In this document: positions 35,013 through 46,750 of the stretch, in pieces
Position numbering within the stretch: the first letter of the stretch is position 1
How the letters are laid out: every line of letters begins with the position of its first letter
Assembly (NCBI RefSeq): GCF_963678635.1
Contig: NC_087066.1
Location: 67,343,477 to 67,407,476, forward strand
Direction: 5' to 3'
Length of the DNA stretch: 64,000 bases
Source: Symsagittifera roscoffensis
Taxonomy: Eukaryota > Xenacoelomorpha > Acoela > Convolutidae
Made by a program: the position numbers and the translations under genes
The notes under the pieces: model-generated
What the model was told of the DNA's origin: nothing
What the model saw: the letters and a program-made list of their open reading frames with translations, nothing else
Database searches by the model: none

Positions 35013-35172
35013 CGCCAACGCTTCTAAAGATATGACTAAAAAAGATTTCTACAGTTTTAAATCAAAACAAGCTATTCTTAGTCTACATATACGGTTACGT
35101 CAGACTAAGAATAGCTTGTTTTGATTTAAAACTGTCGAGATTTTTATAGTCATATCTGTAGAAGCGTTGGCG
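35013..35172. repeat. Long hairpin: ~70-bp inverted repeat with 18-bp loop
   Basis: The left arm 35,013-35,084 begins cgccaacgcttct and ends gctattcttagtct. The right arm 35,103-35,172 is its reverse complement with only a handful of mismatches. An uninterrupted block of about 33 bp (acagttttaaatcaaaacaa and onwards) pairs around the loop. It could be a small foldback transposon or a transcribed hairpin. No target duplication was seen. Confidence 0.8.
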
Positions 35173-36456
35173 TATATTTATACGCTTAGAGAGCGATTTT
35201 GCAAAAGTAACCGAACACTCGAAACAAGTCACATCCGCACAAGTAGCAAAATATTAGCAAAACTTTTTTTCTAATGAAGATGAAACTTCAATTCGACAAA
35301 AATTTAGGACTTGTAAACAATTCAATTCAAGAGCAGAAAATAAAGCCAAGAGCAACATCTTTTGAATAAAACCACTGACTCAGCAGGTGTGCCAGCAGAA
35401 TTTTCTAATGATTTCACTCACAAAATATCTACAGTTCAACAACAAACTTCACTGTTTGTTGAGTCGTATTGATTGAAAACTCTTTCTGGATAGAAATCTA
35501 AGAACGGCAGCTTTGGGCCTCAATTGTTGTTTTTATGAACACGTTGAAGGCCGCTTTGCGCTTATTTTTGTCTTAAGAGAACCAAAAAAAATGCAAAAAT
35601 TTATGATGTATGACAGCCAAAATCCGTAGGGTTTTTTCAAGAAAAGCAGTGCAAGAATTTAGCAATCAATTTCTTAAGAAATTATAGTACAACTGAATGG
35701 AATTAAACTGAAGTTCACCATAATGCTGGATATCAAAGCGACCAAGTTTGCATTGTCTCAAAAGACAAGTTATGGCAGGTCCGGATTAAAATGAACTACC
35801 TAAATCAAAAACTACGTTATGTTTCGTGAATATTTTATATTGCAAAAAAAAACAAGAAAAATAAAATTAGCCTGATCAAAAAATCGTCATTTTTTAGCTT
35901 AAAGCACATTGAAAAATCTAGAAAACATTTTAAAAATTTTTTTGAAACAAATCTAACTCAAACTGTTTTTTGTACTTTTTTAATCATTCGAGTACACTGA
36001 TCATCAAACACTTCGAAGCATTTAGAGAGCTGATTAATCATCGGTTTGTAACCACATTTTTTTGATTTTCGCTGTTTACTGCTGAATCAGCTGATTGCAC
36101 TGTCATTCAAGGAAACTGCGTTTGTTTCGCGTTTTATTTTTCAAAAGAAAAATTAACTTTTCGGTTTTTCTTCTTGAAGAAATAACTCTTTGGTGCTCAG
36201 AAACAACATGTGCTAAGAAACTTCAAGTGACCATTTCCATCAGAAACTTAATCGATTTTCTTCCAAAAAATAGTCTTCAGTTTTTTGGAAAATTGAAGCA
36301 TTATTCAGTTCAGGCGCGCACTTTCTAAATTTTTTTCAAAACAAGTGCCAGTAGCCTTACCAAATAGAGAAAAACTGCCTGAATAAAAAAATCAAAGTCC
36401 AAATGTAGAAAAGAAAGTCGCTCAAGTGGAATCAAATTGAAAACCCAATTACTTGG
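35173..36456. other. Intergenic sequence, no gene
   Basis: AT-rich, with the second copy of the diverged duplication at 36,020-36,410. The 77-codon frame at 36,095-36,328 lies in that repeat and has no domain. Confidence 0.45.
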
Positions 36457-36472
36457 AACCAGTTGAAAACTA

Positions 36473-37690
36473 GTATTTATATTCGATTATATTATTGATA
36501 AAACTATCTCTTTAAAATATTTCTAACTAACAATCATGATCCATAACCAACACTGTCGATTATTTGTAATGCTGAAACTACTTGTAGTGTTAGCACCAGA
36601 ACAAAAGAAATATAATTTAGAAGATATTCGTTCTGCTTTAGAACAGTTCCAGATATCTAACTCGCAAATAACAGTATACACTAGATCTATTGAGACTAGG
36701 AGATATAAGAGTAAGATTAAGATAGGTATCAGACTACGAAGTTGCACGAATCTATCCGGCCGAAAATAAAATAAGATAGCGTGACGAAACGACGGTGTAC
36801 GTTGTCTGAAAATACTCTAAGAGTGAGCCACTCTGGACATAAAGTCATCTGGTGCGACCAAGATTCTCGAACAACACACTATCAAATAAGCAAATTCAAT
36901 AGAAATAAGATCAAAAATACATAACAAATTTTCGATGGTGTAAAAAACTTATTAATTATCACTGTACGTGAATTGTTATCACTGTAAAAAACAATAACAA
37001 TACCGCAAACACCAGGTCAAAAACCGAACATCAGACCGAGTCCCTATATCGTGAAACGACGCAGTCTGCAACAGTTATTCCTCTACAAAATTCTTAATGC
37101 AGTAGTATTTCATACACTTACAAGAAATTAAAAGTTACTTGGAGTAGTAAGATTCATTTCTAAGCAATATACCTCTCAATGATGTATAACTAATTTATAT
37201 AATTTAATAACGACTGATAAAAAGATGCAAATGTCGTTCATATCATTACATTTGCAGTAAAATTTATATATTTTGTAAAATATTATTTATTGAATAAAAA
37301 ATACAAAAATTAGTTAGTAGTTAAATCAAACATAGGTTCATTAAAATTGTAAAAAGTTCTTTGCTTCTCAGGGAGTTGTATCCTTAACTTTTCATAAGAA
37401 ACTCTTTTTTGTTCCTTCATCTAAAACATAACCATAATCAGTCAGAAATTAATATCATTTAAATTTTTAACTTCTAAATCAACCTTTTCAAAAATTTATA
37501 ATCTTTCACTGAATTTAAGCTTTAAATTCAAATGTGGTCAAGGCCCATTCTTATTTGGAAATAATCTAAGATTTCTTTAAACCAAATCATCAATGCTATC
37601 CTTGGATTTTTAATTTAAAACTTAAACCTAAGTTTTTATTCAATTAAAAATATTTGATCAAAGAGACTGTAATAATTATCCCCTTCTGGC
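36473..37690 (+). repeat. LTR-like repeat family, copy B
   Basis: It aligns with copy A at 15,145-16,360 over its whole length, and its first 350 bases align with copy C. A 66-codon frame from 36,569 (MLKLLVVLAPEQ...) is also open in copy C but not in copy A. Confidence 0.7.
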
Positions 37691-37946
37691 CTAACCCACC
37701 AGAATGAAGTCGCTCAAAGAACATTCGCCTACCATGTGCTACAACCCTGATCCGGTATTTTTGCTAAGAATGGCTCCAGGGTGAGCAACTCTTTTAATAT
37801 AACCGGAAATAAAAAAAAAACGTTTCTGCGAAATCAACTAATAAATATCATAACTAAAACATATCTCACTATCAAGTTCTAGATATAAAAATGCAATGAA
37901 GAAAAAAGTTTAAAGCAAAAGGAACGACCAGCAAAAGGAGAAGAAA

Positions 37947-38255
37947 ACTCGATGACATTTGGACTTTGGAATGGCAAATCTATTCGTTTGTTGCCGCAGA
38001 AAAAACCTTCACAGGATTTAAAGTGTGGACCCAACATCGCAGCAAAGGTACCCATTGAAGGAGAACAATGGCCAACTCGATGGTGACTTCACATACGGAT
38101 ACTAGTCACTTGACGTTTCACACAAAGAAGTCATACTCCACCTTGCACGTAGTCTCGCTCTAACTTAACGAAACCAACACAACATTGCATAAATCTACAA
38201 TCTTGACACGATCGCTCATTTAAGTTGAAAACTCGATGACATTTGAACTTTGGAA
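37947..38255. repeat. Short direct repeat around aaaactcgatgacattt
   Basis: The block aaaactcgatgacattt followed by one variable base, then actttggaatggcaa, occurs near 37,947 and again near 38,227. It lies inside the segment between copies B and C and adds to its repetitive make-up. Confidence 0.55.
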
Positions 38256-38454
38256 TGGCAATGGGTCCTCCTTCTCTCTATGAATACAGCTACTCCGAAA
38301 TACGAACAACTGTTTCCACTTCTTCTCTCACGCAATCACTGCTTCAAAAAGAAACTACTCCAAGAAACAAGAAATCTCTCCATCCATCCTTCACTGCAAT
38401 AAACATAAAAACTTATAACTCTGTAAACGCCGGATGGGTGGAACCTGTTTAAAA

Positions 38455-38786
38455 CTAGTATTTTTATCCAATTATATTATTGATAAAACCATGTCTATAA
38501 ACTAACCAATCATGATCCATAACCAACACTGACGATTATTTGTAATGCTGAAACTACTTGCAGTTTTAGCACCAGAACAAAATAAATATAACTTAGAAGA
38601 CAGTCATTCTCCTTTAGAACAGTTCCAGATATCTAACTCGCAAATACCAGTATACACCAGATCTATTGAGACTAGGAGATATAAGAATAAGATTAAGATC
38701 GGTATTAGACTAAGAAGTTGCACGAATCTATCCGGCCGAAAATCAGGTAGCGTGACGAGCAGACAGTGTACCTTACCTGAAATTAC
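38455..38786 (+). repeat. LTR-like repeat family, copy C
   Basis: About 330 bases aligned with the starts of copies A and B. It begins at tttaaaactagtattttta and breaks off at ctgaaattactct. It includes the in-frame stretch beginning MLKLLAVLAPEQ, shared with copy B. Confidence 0.7.
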
Positions 38787-40150
38787 TCTTCAACCCTTCC
38801 TTTCACGCACATTCCTTCAACTTTTGTCGCTTCTCCTCTTCTAAAAAGTAATTCGGGCAGGGCTTCTAAAATTTATGAAAATTGGGTACTAAAACGACCA
38901 GTCATTTGGGAATTGTACCCCAAATTGTGGCTTGTTGAAGCTGCCATTAGATGTTGTATAACAATTCCCTTTTTGGCCATCATTTGAAAAACTCAAATTG
39001 AATTCGACAAACAACTTCCACCAATCGACTAACTTTCAAGTCCGTCGACCTATAGCCTGCAGGGGCAAGTTTATCATATGATGCATGACCGTTTTCAGAA
39101 CAGCAATAAAATAAATCTAAAATCACTTTTCAGCAATTTGGTACAGCATATGTTGTAACATTTTTCTAATCACCGCTGGTCTTTTTTCGGATTATCAGTG
39201 CATCTGCTCTGATCCCAATCACGCTGTGTCTTTACAACAAAGAGCCGGAGGATTTAGTCGGAATCATTGTCGTCACGCTAAGATATGGTTCAATAGGTTA
39301 TTTATCTAATCTTATCTTATCAATTCAAAGAGCGAACCAGCTCTTGGTTGATTGCAGCTTGGAACCCTAAAGGCATTTCACATTTAATCTTAGGAGCGCA
39401 AAGAGGCTAAAATAACATTTGCATTACAGTTTAATGTTAATAGTTGCATTTGCAGTTTAATGCTACGGCTACATTAAATAATAGATAGTTCGATTTTTTC
39501 CGAAAAATGTTTCGAAGCAGTAATCTGGCGGAAATCAAATAGATAGAAATATGTAATAAAAAAGTGCAGATTTGTAGGCTTACAAATCAGAAAGGAACAG
39601 CAAAAAATACACGTTTTTCTCGAAGAAATCCGTTGTTTTTTCACAAATTGCAAAAAAAAATTGTTTATTATTTTTCTCTTAGGGAATAGACGAGGTGGAT
39701 AAAAGAATTGGCTTTCCATATCGCCAGTGATTAATAACGTTTAGTTGTCTTTCATATCTTACCACAACAACCCAGATTTTTTTAACCTCACAATTGATGT
39801 TCAGGAAACGTGAGTTCATTAAAACCACTGATGCTGAATTTTCCCACACTGCGTCCTCTTGAAAATGTTTTAATGGAAAAATGCTTTAATGGAAAAACTA
39901 CGGAAATTGGGAGAAAATTTGCTGCTATAATTTCTATAAGTTCAACTTTTGTGAGGAAAAAAGGATGTTTCTTTTTTACTTCAACAATTGAAATAAATGG
40001 CTCAAAAATTGTAACGGTCCATCTGCCTCGTAAACATTGCATGCATCATTGCCCCTGGCCCAAGATAAAAGTCTACTTATAACAGTTTACAATCAAAATT
40101 TGTTTCATTGAACTATTGAGTGCTCAGTAGTCCATTTTGCCTCAGGAAAA
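38787..40150. other. Upstream region of receptor gene 2
   Basis: AT-rich, no supported gene. An acceptor-like ttttgcctcag lies 6 bases before the ATG at 40,151, so an upstream non-coding exon or a trans-splice site is possible. No promoter element could be placed. Confidence 0.4.
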
Positions 40151-40423
40151 ATGAAACCTTGTATTATAATACCGATGAGTTCCGTTTGTTACACTTTTGT
40201 CGCAATTATTTATCTGCAGTTAAATATTTCTCCCTCAATCGCTTCCCTCGGAGCTCAGCCTTCTAGCGATGATACTGCACTGTATAATGGAGTTGAGGGG
40301 GAGCAGAGACTGTTAAGGAGACTGAAGAGGAGATTGCCCTCCATGTGGCCGCCTGTGGATTTGGTCAACAGAACTGTCTTCGTTTACATCGACCTGTTCA
40401 AGATACAAGAGATACAAGAAAAG
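40151..40423 (+). CDS. Receptor gene 2, exon 1: signal peptide and N-terminal helix
   Basis: This exon encodes 91 residues: leader, then GEQRLLRRLKRRLPSMWPP, sequon NRT and DLFKIQEIQEK. The donor is AAG|GTACAA, phase 0. The more basic helix (RRLKRR) differs from gene 1 (SKLRSS). Confidence 0.85.
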
Positions 40424-43400
40424 GTACAAAACTCATTTCAATATCCTCATTTTTTAAAATTATCATAACTCAAACTCAAACGAAAAAAATGAGTAAATAT
40501 AATTAAATAATTCTTTATAAATTACAATAAATACAATTAATCTAAATAAATACAATAGTTATTTTTATTATCAGTTCTACATGTTTTAAGGTCATACTTT
40601 AGATGACAGAATTTTTTGTTTCATTTTTGTAATTACCAATTTCAAAAGCTTCCTGCCGTTTTGCCAGCATGGTATGTGGATTGGAAAATTCTTCACCTAC
40701 TACTACTACTATTCACCCAGTGCAAAATGGAACAAAAGCGAGTACAACAACGATACTGTGAAAACATTCATCGCTCCTAAAGGAACTTTTTGGATGCCAG
40801 ATCTGAGTAAGAATAATTAATCTGGGGGTTAAGATCTCAAAAAAGTATGAACATTTTTTCCACTCAACTATTTTGGTAATTATAAATTTTGGTTAAATCA
40901 AGGTCAACTGAACAAGTTTCCGAGGGCCTCCAACTTATTACCCCGGTTGAAGTCCAACGTTAATTATTGGTTTTTCTGTAGTATTCAGCAATCGCTAGTT
41001 TCCAGTGCTGATTCATGTATAATTCAGAATTTTTTGCATAGCTATTTCAGTAAGGATTGCGTAGAAAAACAGCGCTCACAAGAAATCTTTTCTTGTAAGA
41101 AATTTATTCTAATAGCTTTCAATTGAAAATTTTAGTTGATAAGCCCTTGAACTTGAGTAGATCTAAGGCTTGAGGGCAAAGAAGTAGCATAAATGTCTCC
41201 AAAGTAGGTGGATGTGGGATCAAGCCCAGGTGGTTCACTACTTTTGCTCATTTCGATAGGTTTTTTTTAGAGCTGTTTCATCGCTGAAAATTTGCCAAAT
41301 TACCGATAATCTATCAATAAAATTTGCTATTGTGGCAATGAACATCGATAACTGATCGATGGCAATCGCTGTTTTTTTTCACTTTTTTATCGCTTATTTT
41401 CAATGTGAGCTCAACCCGGCTAGAAAGACATTATTTTGCCGAAATTTTGCTGAGAAAAAGACAATAAAGATTTTTTGGCGCACAATCTCTCTTCAAAATA
41501 AATATGTATTGAAACTAAATTTGCCAAAAATAGGTTCGGCAAAGAGGCTATATTAACATAGTACCAAAAGATATAGCAAGTTTTAGCAGTAACAATATGA
41601 AAAAAAACGTTGTATCCAATTGAAAGATAATTTCCGTAAAGGTGTAGAATGACCACATATATTTGTTTTCCTGTTCTCAGCCTAATTGGGTCATTTTGGC
41701 TTTTATAGTTGTTCATGAGGCTTCGGAGTTGAAGTATGAAGCATTCGACAGACAGGTCGTTTTTGAGTCGGGCATGGTCCTGGCATACACCTCACTCATG
41801 TCCTATCAGATGAACTGCATGTTTGATGTGTCTCAATTTCCCTTTGACTCTCAGCAGTGTGTTGCAACTCTGACAACTCATGTCTCACAGCCTTACGATT
41901 ATCAGCTAGGTGATTTTGCACTTTTAAAAAACAAAACTGTACCATGCAAATAAGATTTGTCGCCATTTTTTGGAAAAATCCAAAACAATATAACTCCTCA
42001 CCGGAGTTTCATGGATGAGGAGGATAACCTATATCAATTGAAAAATTTTGGGTGAAGGTTGTCATTATAATCACATAATGTTGGAAATAAACACCTTATT
42101 TTTCCAATTGTTTCGGGAAACACAATTGACTAAATTCTATTATAGGACTTATAGGACAAATCAGGAACGTTTATATTCCATTCAGCTATCATTCATGTTA
42201 ACAAATGTTTAGAGTAGCTCTCATTGGATTTTCATTGATGGTTATTTATTCAAGATAATTTTCAGCGTCATCAATTTATCAATCCTACTAATCTGAATCT
42301 TCCAAACAGAACGCAGGACTGAAAACACGTTGCATTAGATAAGCTAAGATTTAAATTGGTCTAGAAAATCGTTATCTTGTTTTCATATAATCTGCATTTA
42401 AAAAAATTATTCTTTCCAATTTACGTCTCGTTCGACCATCGAGCAAACTACCACCTCACTCAACGTTTGAAAGGGTAGCAGGGGGATAGAATATAAATGA
42501 GGTGTATAAAATTGAATAGGTTTAGATTTTTCTAAGGCCGTGAGTAATGCAGAAGTTGTTGCAAGTCAAATATAATGGATTTTAAATGGCTATTACCAAA
42601 ATAGTGCATTTTTGGGTTGATTTTCTACAAAAACAGCCGATTATAATGACAATATCAATTTTATGATATAATTTTGCAAAAAAATGGATTGTTATGATAA
42701 AAGTTTTATTAACATTTTTCATGGATAATCGATTTTTTTCAATGAAACTCAGGTGCGGGACTTTCTTGAATTCATCATTCCCGAACTGAAAAAAATGGTT
42801 TCGGATCAATTTAAATTGATTTTAACTCGATTTAAAATCAATCCAAATTGATTACTAATGTACATTTTACCAACTTAAATGCATTTTAAATCGATTTAAA
42901 TCAATACTTGTCTGAAAATTTTAGATTGATTTAAGTGTCTTAAAAATCAATTTAAATTGATTTGGATGGATTTTAAGACTCACTTACATCAGTTTTTTGC
43001 TAACACGGCAAAAAAACATACTCAGAAAAAAAATATTGAAATATTTTATTCTCGATTTTTTATAAATAAAAAAATACGTGCCAGATATTATAGAATTCAA
43101 TAAAATGATCCACATAAATCAAATTTTAAGCTCAAAAATATGCAATAAAATTAAAGAAAATCATTGTAAATCAGAGTATGGGCAAACTCCTGTGTAATAA
43201 ACAAAAAAAAGGTCAGAATAAATTAAATTTTTTGATCCCAATAATATGCAAATAAATCAGATTTTGAGCAGAAAATTATGAAACGAATCAAGAAAAGGGT
43301 CAATATAGACCCGTTTTTGAACTCAAAACATGTAAGAAAATCGCAGAATTTGATCAATATTTTGGTCTTTTTTTCTGGTCTTTTTTATGCTACAATACGC

Positions 43401-45075
43401 TATGGATGTAAAATGAAAAATGATAGGCAATGAATAAATGCAATAGAAACTTCAAACTGATGAAACTCGAATGAAAAAAAATCGCTTAAAAATAAAAACT
43501 AATTAAGACTCAAAAAAATGGATTTAAATCGATTTAAAATCGATTTGGATCAATTTTTGTAGCTGGGATTTAAGATCAATTTAATTCAATTTTAAATCGA
43601 TTCAAACCAACATTCATCTTTTATATTCAATCTTCGTGCTTTTTTCACACTAAAATTGATCTAAATTTATGCAACATACTTTTTTTATACTAAAATCGAT
43701 CACAATCAATTTTTGTCAGTGTGGGAAGAGTTCATGATTATATTTGGTTTACATTTAACTGTTTTGAAAACAGCAACTGAAGATAAATTCTACCCCAAAG
43801 ACAAATCCGGGAAGTCGTATCTTCCTCTTCTGTATTTCATCCCGTGTGACCAGTGGCAGCTCGAAATTCCAGTTGAGATTGAAGTGGATCGACTGAAAGG
43901 AAAATTAGAAAATCAGTTTCGACCAGTTGTGAAACTAACGATCAATTTACAGCGGCGTCCTTTGTTTTACAAACTGGTTCTTGTCTATCCTTCTGTGATT
44001 CTGTACCTGTTATCAGCCGTCACTTATTTCATTCCTCCGAACTCTGGGGAGAAAGTCTCTTTTGCAGTGACCATTCTACTCACTGAAGTTGTCTCCTATG
44101 GCACTCTGGTGGACATTCTACCGGCAAGTTCACACCATGTTCCCCACCTGATATACTTCCTGGCCGCAGTTACTTTTCATCTGACTTGGACTTGTGTCAC
44201 TGCTGTAACAGGTAAATATTCATCGAATTTTTAAATTTTGGCATTTTGTAGCTTGGGTGCGCGGAATAGGGGCAGGGTAAATTTATAGTTTTTTTTTCAG
44301 GGGGGAGTGGGTTTATAGGCGTTTGGAGGATCTGAATAACAAGCCAAGTAAACAATGCTACTTTACTGATGTCTACACGAGTGACTTCAAATTAGTTATT
44401 TCAATAAAGCTAATAAGCTTATTTACAAATTACTTCTAAATAACGTGGTAAGAGAGCAGAGTCAGTCACTTACGTTGAAGTATTTGGATGGCGATAAATT
44501 TCCATTAGGTTGTGTGCTTGCTCAATGAGAATTGCTCTGGAGCTATAAAAAGTTATAAGGTACCAAGCTTCTTAGATGAGGAGACTGAATACGAGATAAA
44601 CCTAAGCTCTACTTAATCAGTAAAATCAGGGTGAGCATAAAAATGTATCCAAGTTTGATGTTTCTAATCAAATCTTACAGGGTATGCTTTTTTAGTTGTG
44701 AATATCCAGCACAAATCGCCCTTATTCGAAATGTACAAATGGGTAGAAGACATTTTAGCCAGCAAATACATTTCGCTTCTCGGACTGCAGCTCTTTCCAG
44801 TGAAGAAAAAGAGTTGGATTACAACAAACCAATCGAAAGGCATAAAACTGGCCAATATAAACCCTTCGGAGCCAATCAATGGAATCTACACTGCTGACAA
44901 CTATCACCAAAACGAGCCAACCGCTGTCAATGAAAAGAAACAAGACGAAAATGAAGAGTCGGTGTTGAAGTGGGTATACCTGGCAACCTTTTTGGACCGT
45001 CTTTTTTTCATATTGCATATTGTGGTGATTGCTATCAACTTGTCAATGTTTTCTTATTTCATGGAACCCTATTAA
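40151..45075 (+). CDS. Nicotinic-type Cys-loop ligand-gated ion channel subunit, gene 2 (5 exons)
   Basis: The exons are 40151-40423, 40668-40806, 41709-41909, 43774-44211 and 44696-45075, all GT-AG, phases 0,1,1,1, giving 476 residues. It is the tandem paralogue of gene 1. Exons 2, 3 and 4 have identical lengths (139, 201, 438). Residues 1-33 form a longer leader with a hydrophobic core (YTFVAIIYL). The Cys-loop is C174 to C188. GEK precedes an M2 that differs from gene 1 by one residue (Gly for Ala). The protein ends FMEPY. As in gene 1, no vicinal cysteines are present before RRPLFYK. One cysteine stands in FIPCDQW where gene 1 has Ser. The channel class is firm, the ligand unknown. The two subunits may form heteromers, which is only an inference from their linkage. 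Intron 1 is only 244 bases, against 9.2 kb in gene 1. Confidence 0.88.
40668..40806 (+). CDS. Receptor gene 2, exon 2
   Basis: The acceptor is ttttgccag and the donor CTGA|GTAAGA. It encodes HGMWIGKFFTYYYYYSPS and ends GTFWMPDL. The exon is too short for a long open frame but is fixed by alignment with gene 1. It retains the sequon NNDT. Confidence 0.85.
41709..41909 (+). CDS. Receptor gene 2, exon 3: Cys-loop
   Basis: The acceptor is ttttatag and the donor G|GTGATT. It encodes VVHEASELKYEAFDRQVVF through CMFDVSQFPFDSQQC to QPYDYQL. Residue changes from gene 1 are conservative, and the second cysteine pair candidate HPCD of gene 1 is QPYD here. Confidence 0.86.
42780..43725. repeat. Palindrome-rich AT repeat in intron 3 of receptor gene 2
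   Basis: It is dense in gatttaaatcgatttaaaat-type self-complementary stretches at 42,800-42,990 and 43,500-43,720. The left end cccgaactgaaaaaaatgg loosely matches the reverse complement of the right end, cccacactgacaaaaattg, and ttcatcatt/ttcatgatt lie on the two sides. It may be a MITE inserted 48 bases before exon 4. The boundaries are tentative. Confidence 0.45.
43774..44211 (+). CDS. Receptor gene 2, exon 4: end of ligand domain, M1-M3
   Basis: The acceptor is gaaaacag, reached after a repeat-rich intron of 1.9 kb. It encodes ATEDKFYPKDKSG, IPCDQWQLEIPVEIE, RRPLFYK, M1, GEK, M2 and M3. The segment 43,944-44,089 differs from gene 1 at only three bases by hand count. Confidence 0.88.
44696..45075 (+). 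CDS. Receptor gene 2, exon 5: cytoplasmic loop and M4
   Basis: The acceptor is gcttttttag. It encodes VVNIQHKSPLFEMYKWVEDIL, a hydrophilic loop rich in Asn/Glu/Lys, LKWVYLATFLDRLFF and M4, ending FMEPY and TAA. The loop is poorly conserved with gene 1, as is usual for this family. Confidence 0.85.
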
Positions 45076-45213
45076 ATGAGTAAGTCATCGATGTGATATT
45101 GTTCAAAACTATGCAAGTTTCACTGGAAAAAGCCAAAAATTTAACAGAAAAAAACTCGAAGTTTTAGTCATATGTGAACTAGTAGGTTTTTTCGAAAAAA
45201 AAAAGAAACATGA

Positions 45214-45219
45214 AATAAA
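45214..45219 (+). promoter_or_regulatory. Possible polyadenylation signal of receptor gene 2
   Basis: AATAAA 139 bases after the stop codon. A second one lies at 45,446. Confidence 0.35.
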
Positions 45220-46594
45220 ATTTCAGTTGAACAATTTGCCTGATTGTTTTTTCTCGAACGTCCAATTTTGGCTATCCGTTTTAAACAATTAAAATTTTAT
45301 CTAAACACGGTTCTGATCTGAAAAACGGCCAAAAGTTCAAAAATTCAATTGATATTATGTTTTAAGGTAAAATTGAAATGTATCTTTTCACCAATCTTTT
45401 CCAGATGAAAAATTGAGTGATATTGACTGGTCATAACGACTTCCAAATAAACAGTGAAAACGATCATGCATATATGTCAGCTTTACCTTGTCTAGCCTGT
45501 GCCACTGGATACATAAAATTATTAACTGATCGTTAAAACGCTGAACTTGAAGTTTTAATCATATCTGAATTGGTTCCCATCTTTTTGACTCAAAACAACT
45601 TAACACCATACAATTTCTTTCCCTACTTTTCATTTCCTTAGCAAATTAAAACCACTACTTTTAAAATTATTTTATATTTTAATACCGTTCTAATCCAAAA
45701 TGAAATGAGAACTTACTTCAAAGGGGAATTCGGTAAACATCAAACAATAAAGCCAAAAATTTTAGGCGATTCAAAGCCCGACAATTTTGCGCTACTTAAT
45801 TTGCAGAAATTTTGAATAGAAATGCCCTTGCCAATATTTCGAATTGTTAAAATGATTTGAAACAAAAACGAGCATTCTTTCAACAAACCTTTAAGTCCCG
45901 CAAATATCTGAACAATCTTTCAAAAAACTTGGCTTGATTTTCCAGACATTTTTAACTTTTTCAGCAACTTCAGGAAAGCATAAAATGGATGCCAGAAATT
46001 TTGTGTGTAAGAAATATTTCGTCAAATTTATATTAATTAGCACCAGCAGGTTTTAATAGTAATCATAATATTTTAGTGAAAAAAACAATCGAAAAAAAAC
46101 ATGAACTTGAATGAAAGTGTTAAGTACTCGATAAAAGTTATAAGTGATTTGTGCAGTCTCAATTCAGCATGTATAATTGAGATGCGTGCGTTAGTTTCTG
46201 GATTAACTCCAGCGTGATAGGAGTTAAGACAAGGAGCTCATATAGCATATTTTTTGGCGTTAAATTTTAAAAAAGGAAATAGCTTGTTGTGGATTTAAAT
46301 TTTTTAGTAATGAAATGACTTGGTAGTAAAATGTATGGTGTTATTGTATGGTAATAAATTGTAGGATATCATTTGGGTTCTCAAATTATAAAAGTTCGCA
46401 AATAACAAAAGAAATTTTCAAAATAAATTTTTTGCCCGTTCGCTCTCAAACCGTCCAATAATTTTTTCAGTTTACCAGCCAGAGTTCTCACTCGAAGTTT
46501 AAATACTTAAGGTTATCTTAGCTAAGCTATGGCTACCTTACAAAAAACATAGATCTTTTTCCTTTACCCCACCCGCCAATTTAAAAAGTAAAAA
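45220..46594. other. Intergenic sequence after receptor gene 2
   Basis: AT-rich, no supported gene or RNA. Confidence 0.45.
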
Positions 46595-46750
46595 TTTTCT
46601 TTACATTGTCTGATTGTTACAAAAGTTGGCATGAGGCATGACTAAGTCATGCCAAACCTATTTTGTATCCAAACACAACCTTGTAAAGCCACTAGTTAAT
46701 CTGAAAAATTGATATTTAAGTTATGTGGGGGAAAATCAAAAAGAGCCATA
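46595..46750 (+). repeat. Dispersed ~150-bp repeat, copy 1 (partner at 59,965-60,118)
   Basis: Blocks shared in order with 59,965-60,118 are acattgtc(t/c)gattg, ggcatgacta against aggccacgac, aaacctattttg against aaacatatttgg, aacc(t/c)(t/c)gtaaa(g/a)ccact, and a g-run followed by gaaaa...aaaagagcc. It contains the near-perfect palindrome ggcatgactaagtcatgcc at 46,635-46,653. Origin unknown. Confidence 0.5.

Larger units (their letters stand above)
36473..38786 (+). mobile_element. Possible non-autonomous LTR element (copy B plus copy C)
   Basis: Copies B (36,473-36,825) and C (38,455-38,786) are about 330-bp direct repeats enclosing a 1.6-kb non-coding segment. A purine-rich tract, ggatgggtggaa, lies just before C. 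The sequence tggtgcgaccaag, which begins with TGG like a tRNA primer-binding site, lies about 35 bases after the end of B. Copy A at 15.1 kb has the same order of first repeat and internal part. This arrangement would fit a TRIM/LARD-type element, but the ends are ragged (AGT...ACT only in B), no target duplication was found and nothing is encoded. Confidence 0.4.

Noticed and set aside
39788-40082. Overlapping open frames of 84 and 90 codons before receptor gene 2
   Set aside because: No conservation with the region before gene 1, no domain, and frames open on both strands.
41160-41240. tRNA-like sequence in intron 2 of receptor gene 2
   Set aside because: The stretch gggatcaagccc resembles a B box, but no cloverleaf folds.
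44755-45018. Minus-strand open frame over exon 5 of receptor gene 2
   Set aside because: Antisense shadow of a well-supported exon.
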